Assembly: GCA_041397725.1 (NCBI GenBank) | Contig: JAWKVZ010000007.1 | Location: 124,001-188,000, forward strand | Source: JAGRKR01 sp041397725 | GTDB taxonomy: Bacteria; Pseudomonadota; Alphaproteobacteria; Rhizobiales; Hyphomicrobiaceae | Length of the DNA stretch: 64,000 nucleotides | Direction: 5' to 3' | Shown here: one piece after another, positions 34,747-43,344 of the stretch | Position numbering within the stretch: the first letter of the stretch is position 1 | How the letters are laid out: each line of letters begins with the position of its first letter | Notes under the pieces: model-generated | Database searches by the model: none | What the model saw: the letters and a program-made list of their open reading frames with translations, nothing else | Told to the model about the DNA's origin: nothing | Position numbers and translations under genes: made by a program

Positions 34747-36405
34747 TCACCGAGCGGGCGGGGCGTGGAACGCGATCTCGTCGACGGCCGGCTCGAAGGT
34801 CGCGGCCGATGCCTTCTGCCAAGCGTCTCGGAACCGCCGGTCGTCGGTGCCGGCAAGCAGCTCGCCCGGCTTCAGGAAGCGGTAGAGTTCCTCGAACGTC
34901 ACCACGCGATCGGTCGTCATGCGCCGTGAAAAGTGGTGTGGCCGGAATTGGCGCGGATGCTCGAGACCGGCCGCCGCCACCACTTCCGCCAGGGCCGCCA
35001 CGGTGTTGCGATGGAAATGTGCGACGCGCTCGGACTTGTCGGCGACGACCAGCGCCCGCTGCCGCGAACGGTCCTGCGTGGCGACGCCGGTCGGGCAATG
35101 GTCGGTGTGACAGCTCTGCGACTGTATGCAGCCGAGGGCGAACATGAAGCCGCGGGCGGAGTTACACCAGTCGGCGCCGAGCGCCATCACGCGCGCCATG
35201 TCGAACGCCGAGACGATCTTGCCGCTGGCGCCGAGGCTGACGCGGTCCCGGGCGCCGATGCCGACGAGAGCGCTGTGCATGAACGTCAGGCCCTCGCGCA
35301 ACGGCATGCCGATATGGTCCATGAACTCGAGAGGGGCGGCGCCCGTGCCGCCCTCCTTGCCGTCGACGACGATGAAATCGGGATAGATTTCCGTCTCCCG
35401 CATGGCCTTGCAGATGGCCAGCACCTCCCAGGGGTGCCCGACGCACAGCTTGAAGCCGGTGGGCTTGCCGCCTGACAGCTCGCGAAGCGTCTGGATGAAC
35501 CGCATCATCTCGATGGGTGTCGTGAATGCGCCATGCTTCGAGGGTGAAATGCAGTCGCGGCCGACGGGAACCCCGCGTGTCCTCGCAATCTCCTCGCTCA
35601 CCTTGGCGGCCGGCAGGACGCCGCCGTGACCGGGCTTCGCGCCCTGCGAGAGCTTGAGCTCGATCATCTTCACCTGCGCCAACTGCGCCCGCTCGCGAAA
35701 TCGCTCCGGGGAGAACGAGCCGTCGTCGTTGCGGCAGCCGAAATAGCCCGAGCCGATCTCCCAGATGATGTCGCCACCGTTCTCGAGATGATAGGGGCTG
35801 AGACCACCCTCGCCCGTGTCGTGCGCAAAGCCGCCAAGCCTGGCTCCCTTGTTGAGGGCGAGAATGGCATTGGCACTGAGCGAGCCGAAGCTCATGGCCG
35901 AGATGTTGAGCACCGAGCTTGCGTAGGGATGGCGGCAATCGGGGCCGCCGATCGCGATCCGGAACGGCTCGTGCGCCACAGGGACCGGTGCAATCGAGTG
36001 GTTCACCCATTCGTAGGCGTCACTGTAGACGTCGAACTGCGTGCCGAAGGGGCGCTTGTCCAATTCCGATTTCGCCCGCTGATAAGCGATGGCGCGCTTG
36101 TCGCGGCTGAACGGCATGCCGTCCTTCTCGCCCTCGAAGAAATACTGCCGCATCTCCGGGCGGATCTCCTCGAAGAGAAATCGCAGGTGTCCGGCGATCG
36201 GGTAGTTGCGCAGGATGCTGTGGCGGGTCTGCAGGAGATCGCGCACGCCGAGCAGCGACAAGCCGGCGAGAACCAGCAGCGGCAGCAGGAGCACGGCGCG
36301 CCAGCCGGGCACTGCGAGTGCGAGCACGCCGAGAAGCACGGTCGCGACGACGACGAGGGTGAAGGTGACGAAGCGTGACGTAAACGGCAGCAGCAGCGCG
36401 CGCAT
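34747..36405 (-). CDS. membrane-anchored FMN-binding glutamate synthase-like protein
   Basis: The 552-residue protein has two N-terminal membrane helices (residues ~10-30 and ~37-53). A glutamate-synthase FMN domain follows: NISAMSFGSLSANAILALNKGA, GEGGLSPYH, GAKPGHGGVLP, KEGGTGAAP and CHTDHCPTGVATQD. The last carries the cysteines that coordinate the Fe-S cluster in GltB. There is no glutaminase domain and no gltD gene nearby. It therefore probably oxidises another substrate at the membrane. Family members are known as lone 'FMN-binding glutamate synthase family' proteins. Confidence 0.88.
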   Translation of the reverse strand: MRALLLPFTSRFVTFTLVVVATVLLGVLALAVPGWRAVLLLPLLVLAGLSLLGVRDLLQTRHSILRNYPIAGHLRFLFEEIRPEMRQYFFEGEKDGMPFSRDKRAIAYQRAKSELDKRPFGTQFDVYSDAYEWVNHSIAPVPVAHEPFRIAIGGPDCRHPYASSVLNISAMSFGSLSANAILALNKGARLGGFAHDTGEGGLSPYHLENGGDIIWEIGSGYFGCRNDDGSFSPERFRERAQLAQVKMIELKLSQGAKPGHGGVLPAAKVSEEIARTRGVPVGRDCISPSKHGAFTTPIEMMRFIQTLRELSGGKPTGFKLCVGHPWEVLAICKAMRETEIYPDFIVVDGKEGGTGAAPLEFMDHIGMPLREGLTFMHSALVGIGARDRVSLGASGKIVSAFDMARVMALGADWCNSARGFMFALGCIQSQSCHTDHCPTGVATQDRSRQRALVVADKSERVAHFHRNTVAALAEVVAAAGLEHPRQFRPHHFSRRMTTDRVVTFEELYRFLKPGELLAGTDDRRFRDAWQKASAATFEPAVDEIAFHAPPAR

Positions 36406-36524
36406 CTGGGGCCCCTCGAATCGATTTCAGATCAGGGTGCGGAAAGCGTCGATAGCACGCCTCGGCCCATTCGACACGTATATGGGGGGGTGAGAGGACC
36501 AGGCCCGGTCGCGTGCGAGACAGC

Positions 36525-37565
36525 TCAAGCCGTGCGTGGCTCGGCGCGCTTGCCACCGGCATATTTCTCGAGCGCCGCGATGCGATCCTCGATGGCGGGG
36601 TGTGTGGCGAGAAGCCCGGTGATGCGCTGGGAGACCGGGTTCTCGATGAAGAAGGCCTCCATGCGGGACGGGACGTCGAAGGTGGCCTGCTTGGAGATCT
36701 TCTGCAGCGCCGAGATCATGGCATCGGGGTTCTTCGTCAACTCCACGGAGCCGGCATCGGCCATGTACTCGCGCGAGCGGGAGAGCGCGAACCTGATCAG
36801 TGTGGAAAGACCCCAGGAGATCAGGATGATCACCACCGCGATCGCCAGCGCCAGGAGCGCACCGCCGCCCTTGTCGCGACCGCTGCGGCTGTCGTTGCCG
36901 GAAGTGCTCGAGCCCCAGCCAGTGTTGCTCTCGCGCTGACGCTTGCTCGACGGTGACAGGCCATAGGGAAAATCCCAGCCGCGGATGATCATGTCGCCGA
37001 AGAAGGCGAAGATGCCGGCGAAGATCACAGCCACGACCATGAGCTGGGTGTCGCGGTTGCGGATATGCGTGAGCTCGTGCGCGAGTACGGCGCGCACCTC
37101 CTGCGGGTCGAGCGTTTCGATCAGGCCCCGCGTGACGGCAACGACATAGTCGCCATCCTTGATGCCTGCGGCGTAGGCGTTGAGCGCGGGAGTCTCGATG
37201 ATCTGCAGCGTCGGCATCGTCATGCCGCGCGAAATGCACAAAGCTTCCAGCTCGTTGTAGAGCTCGGGCATTTCCCGGCGCGTAACGGCCTTGGCCCCGG
37301 TGGCCGCGGAGATCAGCCTTTGATGGGTGAAGAACGCGATGGCCAGCCAGGCGAGCGCGCCGAGGCCAGCGAGCGGCCAGGACCGCGAGAATTGCCGCGT
37401 GCTGGCGTTCAGGATCTGCTCGAAGCTGCCGCCACCCAAGGCGTTCGCGGCGAGGATCAGCGAAAAGAGGAGGGCATGGATCAGCACGACGAAGCCGAGC
37501 AGCAGCACGCCGGAGCGAATCCTGTTCGCCCGGATGTGCGTGTAGAGTCCGAATGCCTCGGTCAT
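36525..37565 (-). CDS. M48 family membrane metalloprotease
   Basis: The 346-residue protein has two N-terminal hydrophobic segments (LLLGFVVLIHALLFSLILAA and LAGLGALAWLAIAFF). The zinc motif VLAHELTHIRNRDT lies near residue 160, a further hydrophobic pair follows, and the third ligand is in SREYMADAGSVEL. The N-terminus is longer than in the HtpX at 18.5 kb. The lemA gene is 38 bp upstream on the same strand; LemA-M48 pairs are common and thought to act together in envelope quality control. Confidence 0.93.
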   Translation of the reverse strand: MTEAFGLYTHIRANRIRSGVLLLGFVVLIHALLFSLILAANALGGGSFEQILNASTRQFSRSWPLAGLGALAWLAIAFFTHQRLISAATGAKAVTRREMPELYNELEALCISRGMTMPTLQIIETPALNAYAAGIKDGDYVVAVTRGLIETLDPQEVRAVLAHELTHIRNRDTQLMVVAVIFAGIFAFFGDMIIRGWDFPYGLSPSSKRQRESNTGWGSSTSGNDSRSGRDKGGGALLALAIAVVIILISWGLSTLIRFALSRSREYMADAGSVELTKNPDAMISALQKISKQATFDVPSRMEAFFIENPVSQRITGLLATHPAIEDRIAALEKYAGGKRAEPRTA

Positions 37566-37603
37566 GCCGCAGGGCCCGCCTCTATCGCCAGAGCCTTGTC
37601 GCG

Positions 37604-38170
37604 CTAGAACTTGACCTCGGGAGGCTTGGCGACGGCCTTGCGCTCGGCCTCGTCGAGATTGAAGAAGTCGTGCGGGGCGAAGCCGAACGAGTTGGCGATC
37701 AGGACCGCCGGGAAGCTCTCGCGCGTGGCGTTGTACTCAGAGACCGAGTTGTTGAAGAAGCGCCGCGCCGAGGCGATCTTGTTCTCGATGTCGGACAGGT
37801 CGAGCTGCAGCTGCTTGAAGTTCTCGTTCGCCTTGAGGTCCGGATAGGCTTCCGCCAGGGCGAAGAGCTGGCGCAGGCCGGCTTGCAGGGCGCCCTCGGC
37901 CGCGGCTTGCGCCGCAGGGCCGCTCGCCGAGGCCGCCGCGTTGCGAAGGCGGATGACGTTCTCGAGGGTGTCCTTCTCGTGCTTGGCGTAGCCCTTGACC
38001 GTCTCGACGAGGTTGGGAATGAGGTCATGGCGCTGCTTGAGCTGTACGTCGATGTCGGCGAAGGCCTGCCGGACTCTCTGACGCAGAGTGACGAGGCCGT
38101 TGTAGGAGGTCAGCAGCCAAAGTGCCGCCAGAACGATGACACCGAGTACGATCCAACCGACGGTTCCCAT
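37604..38170 (-). CDS. lemA: LemA family protein
   Basis: The 188-residue protein has one N-terminal membrane helix (GWIVLGVIVLAALWLLTSYN). The long LemA helices follow: RVRQAFADIDVQLKQRHDLIPNLVETVKGY, FNNSVSEYNATRESFP and a C-terminal FGFAPHDFFNLDE. LemA proteins are membrane-bound coiled-helix proteins, mostly of unknown role, found next to M48 proteases. The ATG at 38168-38170 has the helix immediately after it; a longer frame to 38293 is not used. Confidence 0.93.
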   Translation of the reverse strand: MGTVGWIVLGVIVLAALWLLTSYNGLVTLRQRVRQAFADIDVQLKQRHDLIPNLVETVKGYAKHEKDTLENVIRLRNAAASASGPAAQAAAEGALQAGLRQLFALAEAYPDLKANENFKQLQLDLSDIENKIASARRFFNNSVSEYNATRESFPAVLIANSFGFAPHDFFNLDEAERKAVAKPPEVKF

Positions 38171-38435
38171 GAGGCTCCTCCCCAGCTTGCCGCGCCGTAC
38201 ATCTGACCAGATCGGAACAATGTTAGCTGAGGAACAGGCCGGGCGCACGGTGGAAAAGCACCGCCCTCCGGTGGACTGCCGGCCGAGGAGCACTTATCGC
38301 CGTGGGTAAGAAGTACTTCAACCAGTTGACGCGTTTGTAAGCGATAGTGGCTCACGGAGCATTGGATCGGGCGCACGGGACTGCTATCGTGCGTTTCGAG
38401 CGGTGGGGCGACGCGGGCAGAGATCGATCACGAAC

Positions 38436-38996
38436 ATGGCTTTGAATATCTGGACCCTGCCGAATGCCATCACGGTGCTGCGCATCCTGGCGTGCCCGGT
38501 GTGCCTGTTCCTGCTGACGTCGCCGTCGTCGACCGCGATCTGGCTGGCGTTGCTGCTCATGCTCGCCTGTGAGTTTTCGGACTTCCTCGACGGCCACATC
38601 GCGCGCGCCTACCAGCAGGTTTCGAGCGTCGGCAAGATCCTCGATCCCATGGCCGACAGCCTCTATCACGTCTGCATTTTCGTGGCCTTCGTCGAGCTCG
38701 GCTGGATGCCGCTCTGGGCGCTGCTCATAATCGCCTCGCGGGACATCGCCGTCTCCTACCTGCGCCTGCTGGCGGAACAGAGCACCGGCACACTCGCCGC
38801 TCGCCGCAGCGGCAAGCTCAAGACGGCCGCCTACAGCGTGGCGCAGATCGGCGCGGTGGCTCTGTTCGCCATCCTCGGGCCGGCCGGCTTCGCCAGCATC
38901 CTGCCGTTCGTCTCCGCACTGCTGCTCGGGCTGACGGCGCTCGCCGCCTACACGCTCGTCGAATACTCCCTGGTGGTGCTGCGGCGCCTGGCCTGA
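38436..38996 (+). CDS. CDP-alcohol phosphatidyltransferase family protein (copy 1)
   Basis: The 186-residue protein has the family signature DG-x2-AR-x8-G-x3-D-x3-D in FLDGHIARAYQQVSSVGKIL with the two following aspartates (residues ~50-75). It has five or six hydrophobic segments and starts MALNIWTLPNAITVLRIL, the usual entry helix. Relatives include phosphatidylglycerophosphate synthase (PgsA) and phosphatidylcholine synthase, all of which swap CMP for an alcohol at the membrane. The exact product is not clear. A second similar gene follows after 177 bp. Confidence 0.9.
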   Translation: MALNIWTLPNAITVLRILACPVCLFLLTSPSSTAIWLALLLMLACEFSDFLDGHIARAYQQVSSVGKILDPMADSLYHVCIFVAFVELGWMPLWALLIIASRDIAVSYLRLLAEQSTGTLAARRSGKLKTAAYSVAQIGAVALFAILGPAGFASILPFVSALLLGLTALAAYTLVEYSLVVLRRLA

Positions 38997-39173
38997 GCCG
39001 GCTGCGAAGCGCTGGTCGCGCACGCGCAGGAAAGCGACGCCGCCGACTTTCGTCAGCTTGCATTGCGCCTGGAATTCGGCAATCAAGGGCGGCATACCCG
39101 AAACGAGCGGGTGCTCGTAAACTCTCTGCGGCAGCTCAAGCGCGTGTGAGCCGCCCACTGCCGACCTTCAGCC

Positions 39174-39734
39174 ATGCCAATCGCCACACTGCCGAACGTG
39201 ATCAGCCTGCTCAGAGCACTTTCGGGTCCGATCGTGCTGAGCATGATCATGGCTGGCTCCGAGTCGCTGCTCGTTGCGGCATTCGCGGTCATGGCGCTGG
39301 CCGGCGCATCGGACTTTCTCGACGGCTTCCTCGCGCGTCGCCTCGGTGTCGAAAGCGAGCTCGGCAGCGTCGTCGACGCCGTCTGCGACAGCATCTATCA
39401 CCTCTCGGTTTTCCTGGCGTTCCTGGCGCTGCACTGGCTGCCGGCCTGGATGCTGTTCCTCATCTATGCGCGCGAGCTGATCGTGCCATACCTGCGGACC
39501 TTCGTGCGTCAGACGGGGCGCACCCTCTCCATCCGCCAGAGCGGCAAGGTGAAATCCGCCGTGCATGGGCTTTGCCAGATGGCGGTGGTTGGACTGGCGA
39601 TCTTCCAGGCGTCGCCTGTTGCGCTCGAGTCCGATGGCCGCGTCCTGGCGCTCATGGGGCTGGCGACGCTGGCGTCGGTCGTCTCGCTCATCGACTACAT
39701 CATGGCGGCGCAACGGATCGTGCGCGCGACCTGA
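39174..39734 (+). CDS. CDP-alcohol phosphatidyltransferase family protein (copy 2)
   Basis: Also 186 residues, with DG-x2-AR-x8-G-x3-D-x3-D in FLDGFLARRLGVESELGSVV (then AVCD). The overall layout matches copy 1 (TLPNVISLLRAL at the N-terminus, a SGK segment near residue 125), but the sequence differs widely, so the duplication is old or the two came separately. Which alcohol each enzyme uses (glycerol-3-phosphate, inositol-phosphate, serine) cannot be read from the sequence. Confidence 0.9.
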   Translation: MPIATLPNVISLLRALSGPIVLSMIMAGSESLLVAAFAVMALAGASDFLDGFLARRLGVESELGSVVDAVCDSIYHLSVFLAFLALHWLPAWMLFLIYARELIVPYLRTFVRQTGRTLSIRQSGKVKSAVHGLCQMAVVGLAIFQASPVALESDGRVLALMGLATLASVVSLIDYIMAAQRIVRAT

Positions 39735-39785
39735 CCAGCCCCCGACGGGCTCGACGTCCGCGCGGTGCTCCGGCAATATCCGCGC

Positions 39786-40685
39786 ATGTCCATCCGCTAT
39801 CTGCGTACGCTCGTGACAATCGCCGAACGCGGCTCTTTCGCGGCCGCGGCCGGAGCCTTGCGCCTGACCCAGTCTGCCGTGAGCATGCAGATGAAGGCGT
39901 TGGAGGACGAGATCGGCTTGCCGTTGTTCGACCGCTCGACGCGGCCCCCGGCCCTGACGGCGGTCGCCAAGGCGCTGGTGCCTCGGGCCGAGGAGGTCAT
40001 CCGGGCCTACGATGGCCTGCTCAGGCCCGAGCCCGACGGCAGCGATATCGAGGGGCACCTGCGGCTCGGCGCCGTGCCCAGCGTGATGACGGGCATCATG
40101 CCGAGGGCGCTCGTGGCTTTGCGGGCCAAGCGGCCGAGGGTACACGTAGAGCTGTCCATGGGGCTTTCGGCGGCCCTGGTGGAGCGCGTGCGCAAGGGGG
40201 GCCTCGATGCCGCCGTCGCCAGCGACGTCAGCGACGTTCCGGCGGACCTGCGATGGACGCCGATCGCGCGTGAGCCGCTGGTGCTGATTGCTCCGACGGA
40301 GGCACCCGAGGGAACCGCCACCGACCTGCTCGCGGCGTATCCCTTCATCCGCTATACGCGCCAGGCCTGGGTCGGCCGACTCATCGACGATCTGCTGCGC
40401 AAGCGGCGCATCCGTGTGAATGAGACCATGACGCTCGATACACTCGAGGCGGTGACGACCATGGTCTATCACGGTCTCGGCGTTTCCATCGTGCCGCAGC
40501 GCATCGTGGGATCGCCGCTGCCTCTGCCTGTGCGCCGGGTTGCCCTGCCCAAGCCGGCCGTGTTCCGCGTCGTCGGCCTGTTGCGGCGACAGGACGACGG
40601 CAAGGCAGCGCTGGCGGAGGCGCTCCAGCGCGAGCTCGAGACGATCGCTGCGCGGTCTGCGCCCTCGGGCGAGGACAGCGCCTGA
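39786..40685 (+). CDS. LysR-family transcriptional regulator
   Basis: The 299-residue protein begins MSIRYLRTLVTIAERGSFAA and has the winged helix-turn-helix AAAGALRLTQSAVSMQMKALE (residues ~18-38) followed by GLPLFDR. The C-terminal effector domain follows, with ATPLLF-like strands replaced by variants (SIVPQRIVG near 235). It may bind the inverted repeats at 40692-40719 and control the molybdoenzyme operon immediately downstream on the same strand. This link is positional only. An alternative GTG start is at 39765. Confidence 0.9.
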   Translation: MSIRYLRTLVTIAERGSFAAAAGALRLTQSAVSMQMKALEDEIGLPLFDRSTRPPALTAVAKALVPRAEEVIRAYDGLLRPEPDGSDIEGHLRLGAVPSVMTGIMPRALVALRAKRPRVHVELSMGLSAALVERVRKGGLDAAVASDVSDVPADLRWTPIAREPLVLIAPTEAPEGTATDLLAAYPFIRYTRQAWVGRLIDDLLRKRRIRVNETMTLDTLEAVTTMVYHGLGVSIVPQRIVGSPLPLPVRRVALPKPAVFRVVGLLRRQDDGKAALAEALQRELETIAARSAPSGEDSA

Positions 40686-40691
40686 GTGCTA

Positions 40692-40719
40692 TCTTCATAA
40701 ACTTTGAAGAAACACTTCA
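40692..40719. promoter_or_regulatory. inverted-repeat operator candidate for LysR regulator
   Basis: TCTTCA (40692-40697) and TGAAGA (40705-40710) form a 6-bp dyad around a 7-bp centre, giving the T-N11-A pattern of LysR operators. A further CTTCA at 40715-40719 forms a second dyad with TGAAG. The array begins 7 bp after the LysR stop codon and is about 100 bp upstream of the molybdoenzyme start. Confidence 0.5.
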
Positions 40720-40817
40720 GGCTTATGCGCTTTCTTTGATGATATGTCTTTGCTAACGTAGGGGTCTCATGAAGGCTGCGGGCGCCCATCGGCGCAGCAT
40801 GCGGCGGACGGCGAGAA

Positions 40818-41912
40818 ATGGCCTCTGAAAACCCATTCCTGGAAGCACTTCCGACCGGGCATACACGGGGCGACTTCTCGCGCGAGGAGGTCGCGCTCGC
40901 GAACCGCAATTCCGGCATCGCGCTCGAGACCTTGCGTTACGACCTGACGCCGGTCGGCCTGCATTATCTGCTCATCCATTTCGATATTCCACATCTGGAG
41001 GCCGACACGTTCCGGCTGTCGGTCGGCGGCCTGGTGGCTAGGCCTCTGTCGCTGTCGCTGGATGACCTGCGCGCCCTGCCTCGGCGGACCGAGCGTGTCA
41101 CGCTCGAATGCGCCGGCAACGGGCGCGGTCAGGTCGAGCCGCGCTATCAGAGCATGCCGTGGAGCTACGAGGCCGTCGGCACCGCGGAGTGGACGGGCAC
41201 GCCACTTGCCAACGTGCTGACTGCGGCCGGGCTCGACGAGCGCGCCGCCGAGATCGTGTTCTACGGCGCCGACCGCGGTTTCGACCGGCACGGCGAGCAC
41301 ACCTACGGCCGCAGCCTCGCACCCGCCCACGCCTTGCGCGACGAGGTTCTGCTCGTCTACGAGATGAACGGCATGCCGCTGCTGCCGCAGCACGGGTTCC
41401 CGCTGCGTCTGGTCGTGCCGGGCTGGTTCGGCATGGCGAGCGTGAAATGGCTGGAGCGGATCGAGGTCTGGGATCGCCCGTTCGACGGACCGCAGCAGAC
41501 GCCCCACTATCATTTCCGCACTGTCGCGGGCGAGCCGGGCACGCCGGTCACGACGCTCAGGGTCAAGTCGCTGATGGTGCCGCCCGGTCTTCCCGACGTC
41601 TATACGCGCCGGCGCGTCGTCGAGCGTGGTGACGTCGAGATCGTCGGCCGGGCGTGGTCCGGCGCCGGTGCGGCGATCGCGCGGGTGGAAGTCGCGGTCG
41701 ATGGAGTATGGCGCGAGGCGAACCTCGACGCGCCCATGGGGCGGTTCGCCTGGCGGGGTTGGAAGTTCCACTGGCGTGCGGAGGCTGGCCTCCACGAGCT
41801 CGCCTGCCGCGCCACGGATATCGACGGAAACGTACAGCCGCTGGACCCGGTCTGGGATGTCGGCGGCTTCGGCAACAACGCGGTACAGCGCGTGCAAGTC
41901 ATGGTGAGATGA
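40818..41912 (+). CDS. sulfite oxidase-like molybdopterin oxidoreductase (cytoplasmic)
   Basis: The 364-residue protein has the oxidoreductase molybdopterin domain with the Mo-ligand Cys98 in LECAGNGR. Other markers are LLVYEMNGMPLLPQHGFPLRLVVPGWFG near residues 175-202 and SVKWLERIEVW. A C-terminal Ig-like Mo-co dimerisation domain follows (near residues 245-360). There is no signal peptide or Tat motif, so it should be cytoplasmic, unlike SorA-type enzymes. The residue aligned by eye with chicken sulfite oxidase Arg138 is Leu52, so the substrate may not be sulfite. It is the first gene of the Frd-fumarase operon. Confidence 0.88.
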   Translation: MASENPFLEALPTGHTRGDFSREEVALANRNSGIALETLRYDLTPVGLHYLLIHFDIPHLEADTFRLSVGGLVARPLSLSLDDLRALPRRTERVTLECAGNGRGQVEPRYQSMPWSYEAVGTAEWTGTPLANVLTAAGLDERAAEIVFYGADRGFDRHGEHTYGRSLAPAHALRDEVLLVYEMNGMPLLPQHGFPLRLVVPGWFGMASVKWLERIEVWDRPFDGPQQTPHYHFRTVAGEPGTPVTTLRVKSLMVPPGLPDVYTRRRVVERGDVEIVGRAWSGAGAAIARVEVAVDGVWREANLDAPMGRFAWRGWKFHWRAEAGLHELACRATDIDGNVQPLDPVWDVGGFGNNAVQRVQVMVR

Positions 41913-41919
41913 GCGCAAG

Positions 41920-42636
41920 ATGCAGAAGACGCTAGAGGTTTCCATTTGGCGCGGTGGCAGCGAAGGCCGCTACGAGGTGTTCTCGGTGCCGAAGCGCGAC
42001 AATCAGACGGTGCTCGACATCGTCACGTGGATTCAGCGGAACGCCGACCCGACCCTCTCCTACCGTTTCGCTTGCCGCGTGGGTGTTTGCGGCTCCTGCG
42101 CCATGACGGTCAACGGCAAGCCGCGCTGGACCTGTCGGACGCACGTGTCCAAGGTCATCGGCGACGGCAAGCTCGAGATCGCGCCGCTTGCCAATCTGCC
42201 CGTCGTCAAGGACCTCACCACCGACATGAGCCGCTTCTTCGAGAAGTGGCAGGAGGCCAAGGGTCACTTCGTGCCGTCCAAGACGCGCGCAGACCCGATC
42301 GAGCAGATCAGCCCCGAGAGCACGGAGCGCCGCGCTGCCAACGAGGCGATCGAGTGCATCAACTGCGGCGTCTGTTTTGCGGCCTGCGATTCCGTGCGCT
42401 GGAACGACGACTATTTTGGCCCTGCTGCGCTCAACCGGGCGTGGACGCTCGTCAACGACGTGCGTGACGCCGGCAACAAGGAACGCCTCAAGGCGGTTGC
42501 TGCCAAGGGCGGTTGCCACAACTGCCACTCGCACCAGTCCTGCGAGCAGCTCTGCCCGCAGGCGCTCAATCCGACGGCCTCGATCGCCGGGCTGAAGCGC
42601 CGGACGATGCAGGCCTACATCCGCGGGGAGCTCTAG
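41920..42636 (+). CDS. succinate dehydrogenase/fumarate reductase iron-sulfur subunit (second complex II)
   Basis: This subunit carries electrons between the flavin and the membrane quinone site through three Fe-S clusters. The 238-residue protein has the [2Fe-2S] motif CRVGVCGSC plus a Cys 12 residues later. ECINCGVCFAAC marks the [4Fe-4S] cluster, and the [3Fe-4S]-type CHSHQSCEQLCP lies near residue 205. The last is preceded by an additional CHNC. It starts 7 bp after the molybdoenzyme stop. The fit to FrdB versus SdhB cannot be decided by eye. Confidence 0.92.
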   Translation: MQKTLEVSIWRGGSEGRYEVFSVPKRDNQTVLDIVTWIQRNADPTLSYRFACRVGVCGSCAMTVNGKPRWTCRTHVSKVIGDGKLEIAPLANLPVVKDLTTDMSRFFEKWQEAKGHFVPSKTRADPIEQISPESTERRAANEAIECINCGVCFAACDSVRWNDDYFGPAALNRAWTLVNDVRDAGNKERLKAVAAKGGCHNCHSHQSCEQLCPQALNPTASIAGLKRRTMQAYIRGEL

Positions 42637-42638
42637 GC

Positions 42639-42965
42639 ATGAATGTCAGGCTCTACGTGCTCCAGCGCGCCACGGCGGCGCTCATGGTGCCGCTGATCGC
42701 GATCCATCTGGTCACGATTCTCTATGCCATCGGCGGCGGTCTTTCGGCCAAGGAGGTTCTCGCCCGGACCCAGGGTAGTCTCGGCTGGGGCCTCTTCTAC
42801 GGTCTGTTCGTGCTGGCGGCGTCAGTGCATGCGGCGATCGGCGTGCGCTCGGTGCTGGCGGAGTGGAGTCCGATGCGGGGCCGCAGCCTCGACATCTTCA
42901 TGTGGGTTTTTGGCGCTGTGCTGATGGTATTGGGCCTCAGGGCCGTCGTTGCGGTGGTGATGTGA
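42639..42965 (+). CDS. small membrane-anchor subunit 1 of the second complex II
   Basis: The 108-residue protein has three likely transmembrane helices: ALMVPLIAIHLVTILYAIGG (residues ~14-33), GWGLFYGLFVLAASVHAAIG (~49-68) and DIFMWVFGAVLMVLGLRAVV (~84-103). His23 and His64 lie inside helices and could bind haem b. It starts 2 bp after the Fe-S subunit stop. Position and size match the SdhC/FrdC anchors. Confidence 0.85.
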   Translation: MNVRLYVLQRATAALMVPLIAIHLVTILYAIGGGLSAKEVLARTQGSLGWGLFYGLFVLAASVHAAIGVRSVLAEWSPMRGRSLDIFMWVFGAVLMVLGLRAVVAVVM

Positions 42966-43315
42966 TGAAGCCTCGCAATTCCGCCTATCGTCACGACACA
43001 CTCTGGCTCGCGGCCATGATCCATCGCCTCTCGGGCGTGGCTCTGGCGGTGTTCCTGCCGCTGCACTTCCTCGTGCTCGGGCTCGCGATCGAGGGCGAGG
43101 CGCGCCTCGATGGCTTCTTCAAGTGGACCGACAGTCCCCTCGTGAAGCTCGCCGAGACCGGGCTCGTGATCCTGCTCGCGGTGCATCTGCTCGGTGGCAT
43201 CCGGATTCTCGTGATCGAGAACCTGGCATGGCGGCCGGGCCAGAAGCGCATGGCCATGGCGGCGCTCGGCGCCTCGGTCGTGGCCGGCGTCGCGTTTCTC
43301 GCACGTGCATTCTGA
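42965..43315 (+). CDS. small membrane-anchor subunit 2 of the second complex II
   Basis: The 116-residue protein has HRLSGVALAVFLPLHFLVLGLAI (residues ~20-42), with the His-Arg-x-Ser/Thr-Gly motif of SdhC-type cytochrome b subunits. Two further helices follow (VKLAETGLVILLAVHLLGGIR, ~60-80, and AMAALGASVVAGVAFLARA). The His residues are candidate haem ligands. The start codon overlaps the previous stop by one base (TGATG), so the two anchors are translationally coupled. Confidence 0.88.
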   Translation: MKPRNSAYRHDTLWLAAMIHRLSGVALAVFLPLHFLVLGLAIEGEARLDGFFKWTDSPLVKLAETGLVILLAVHLLGGIRILVIENLAWRPGQKRMAMAALGASVVAGVAFLARAF

Positions 43316-43344
43316 CAGCAATACGAAATCTGGGAGGACAGGTG

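Noticed and set aside
38997..39158. Possible minus-strand gene remnant between the two CDP-alcohol phosphatidyltransferases
   Set aside because: The N-terminal 50 codons look protein-like but the frame continues antisense through a real gene; no homology could be named.
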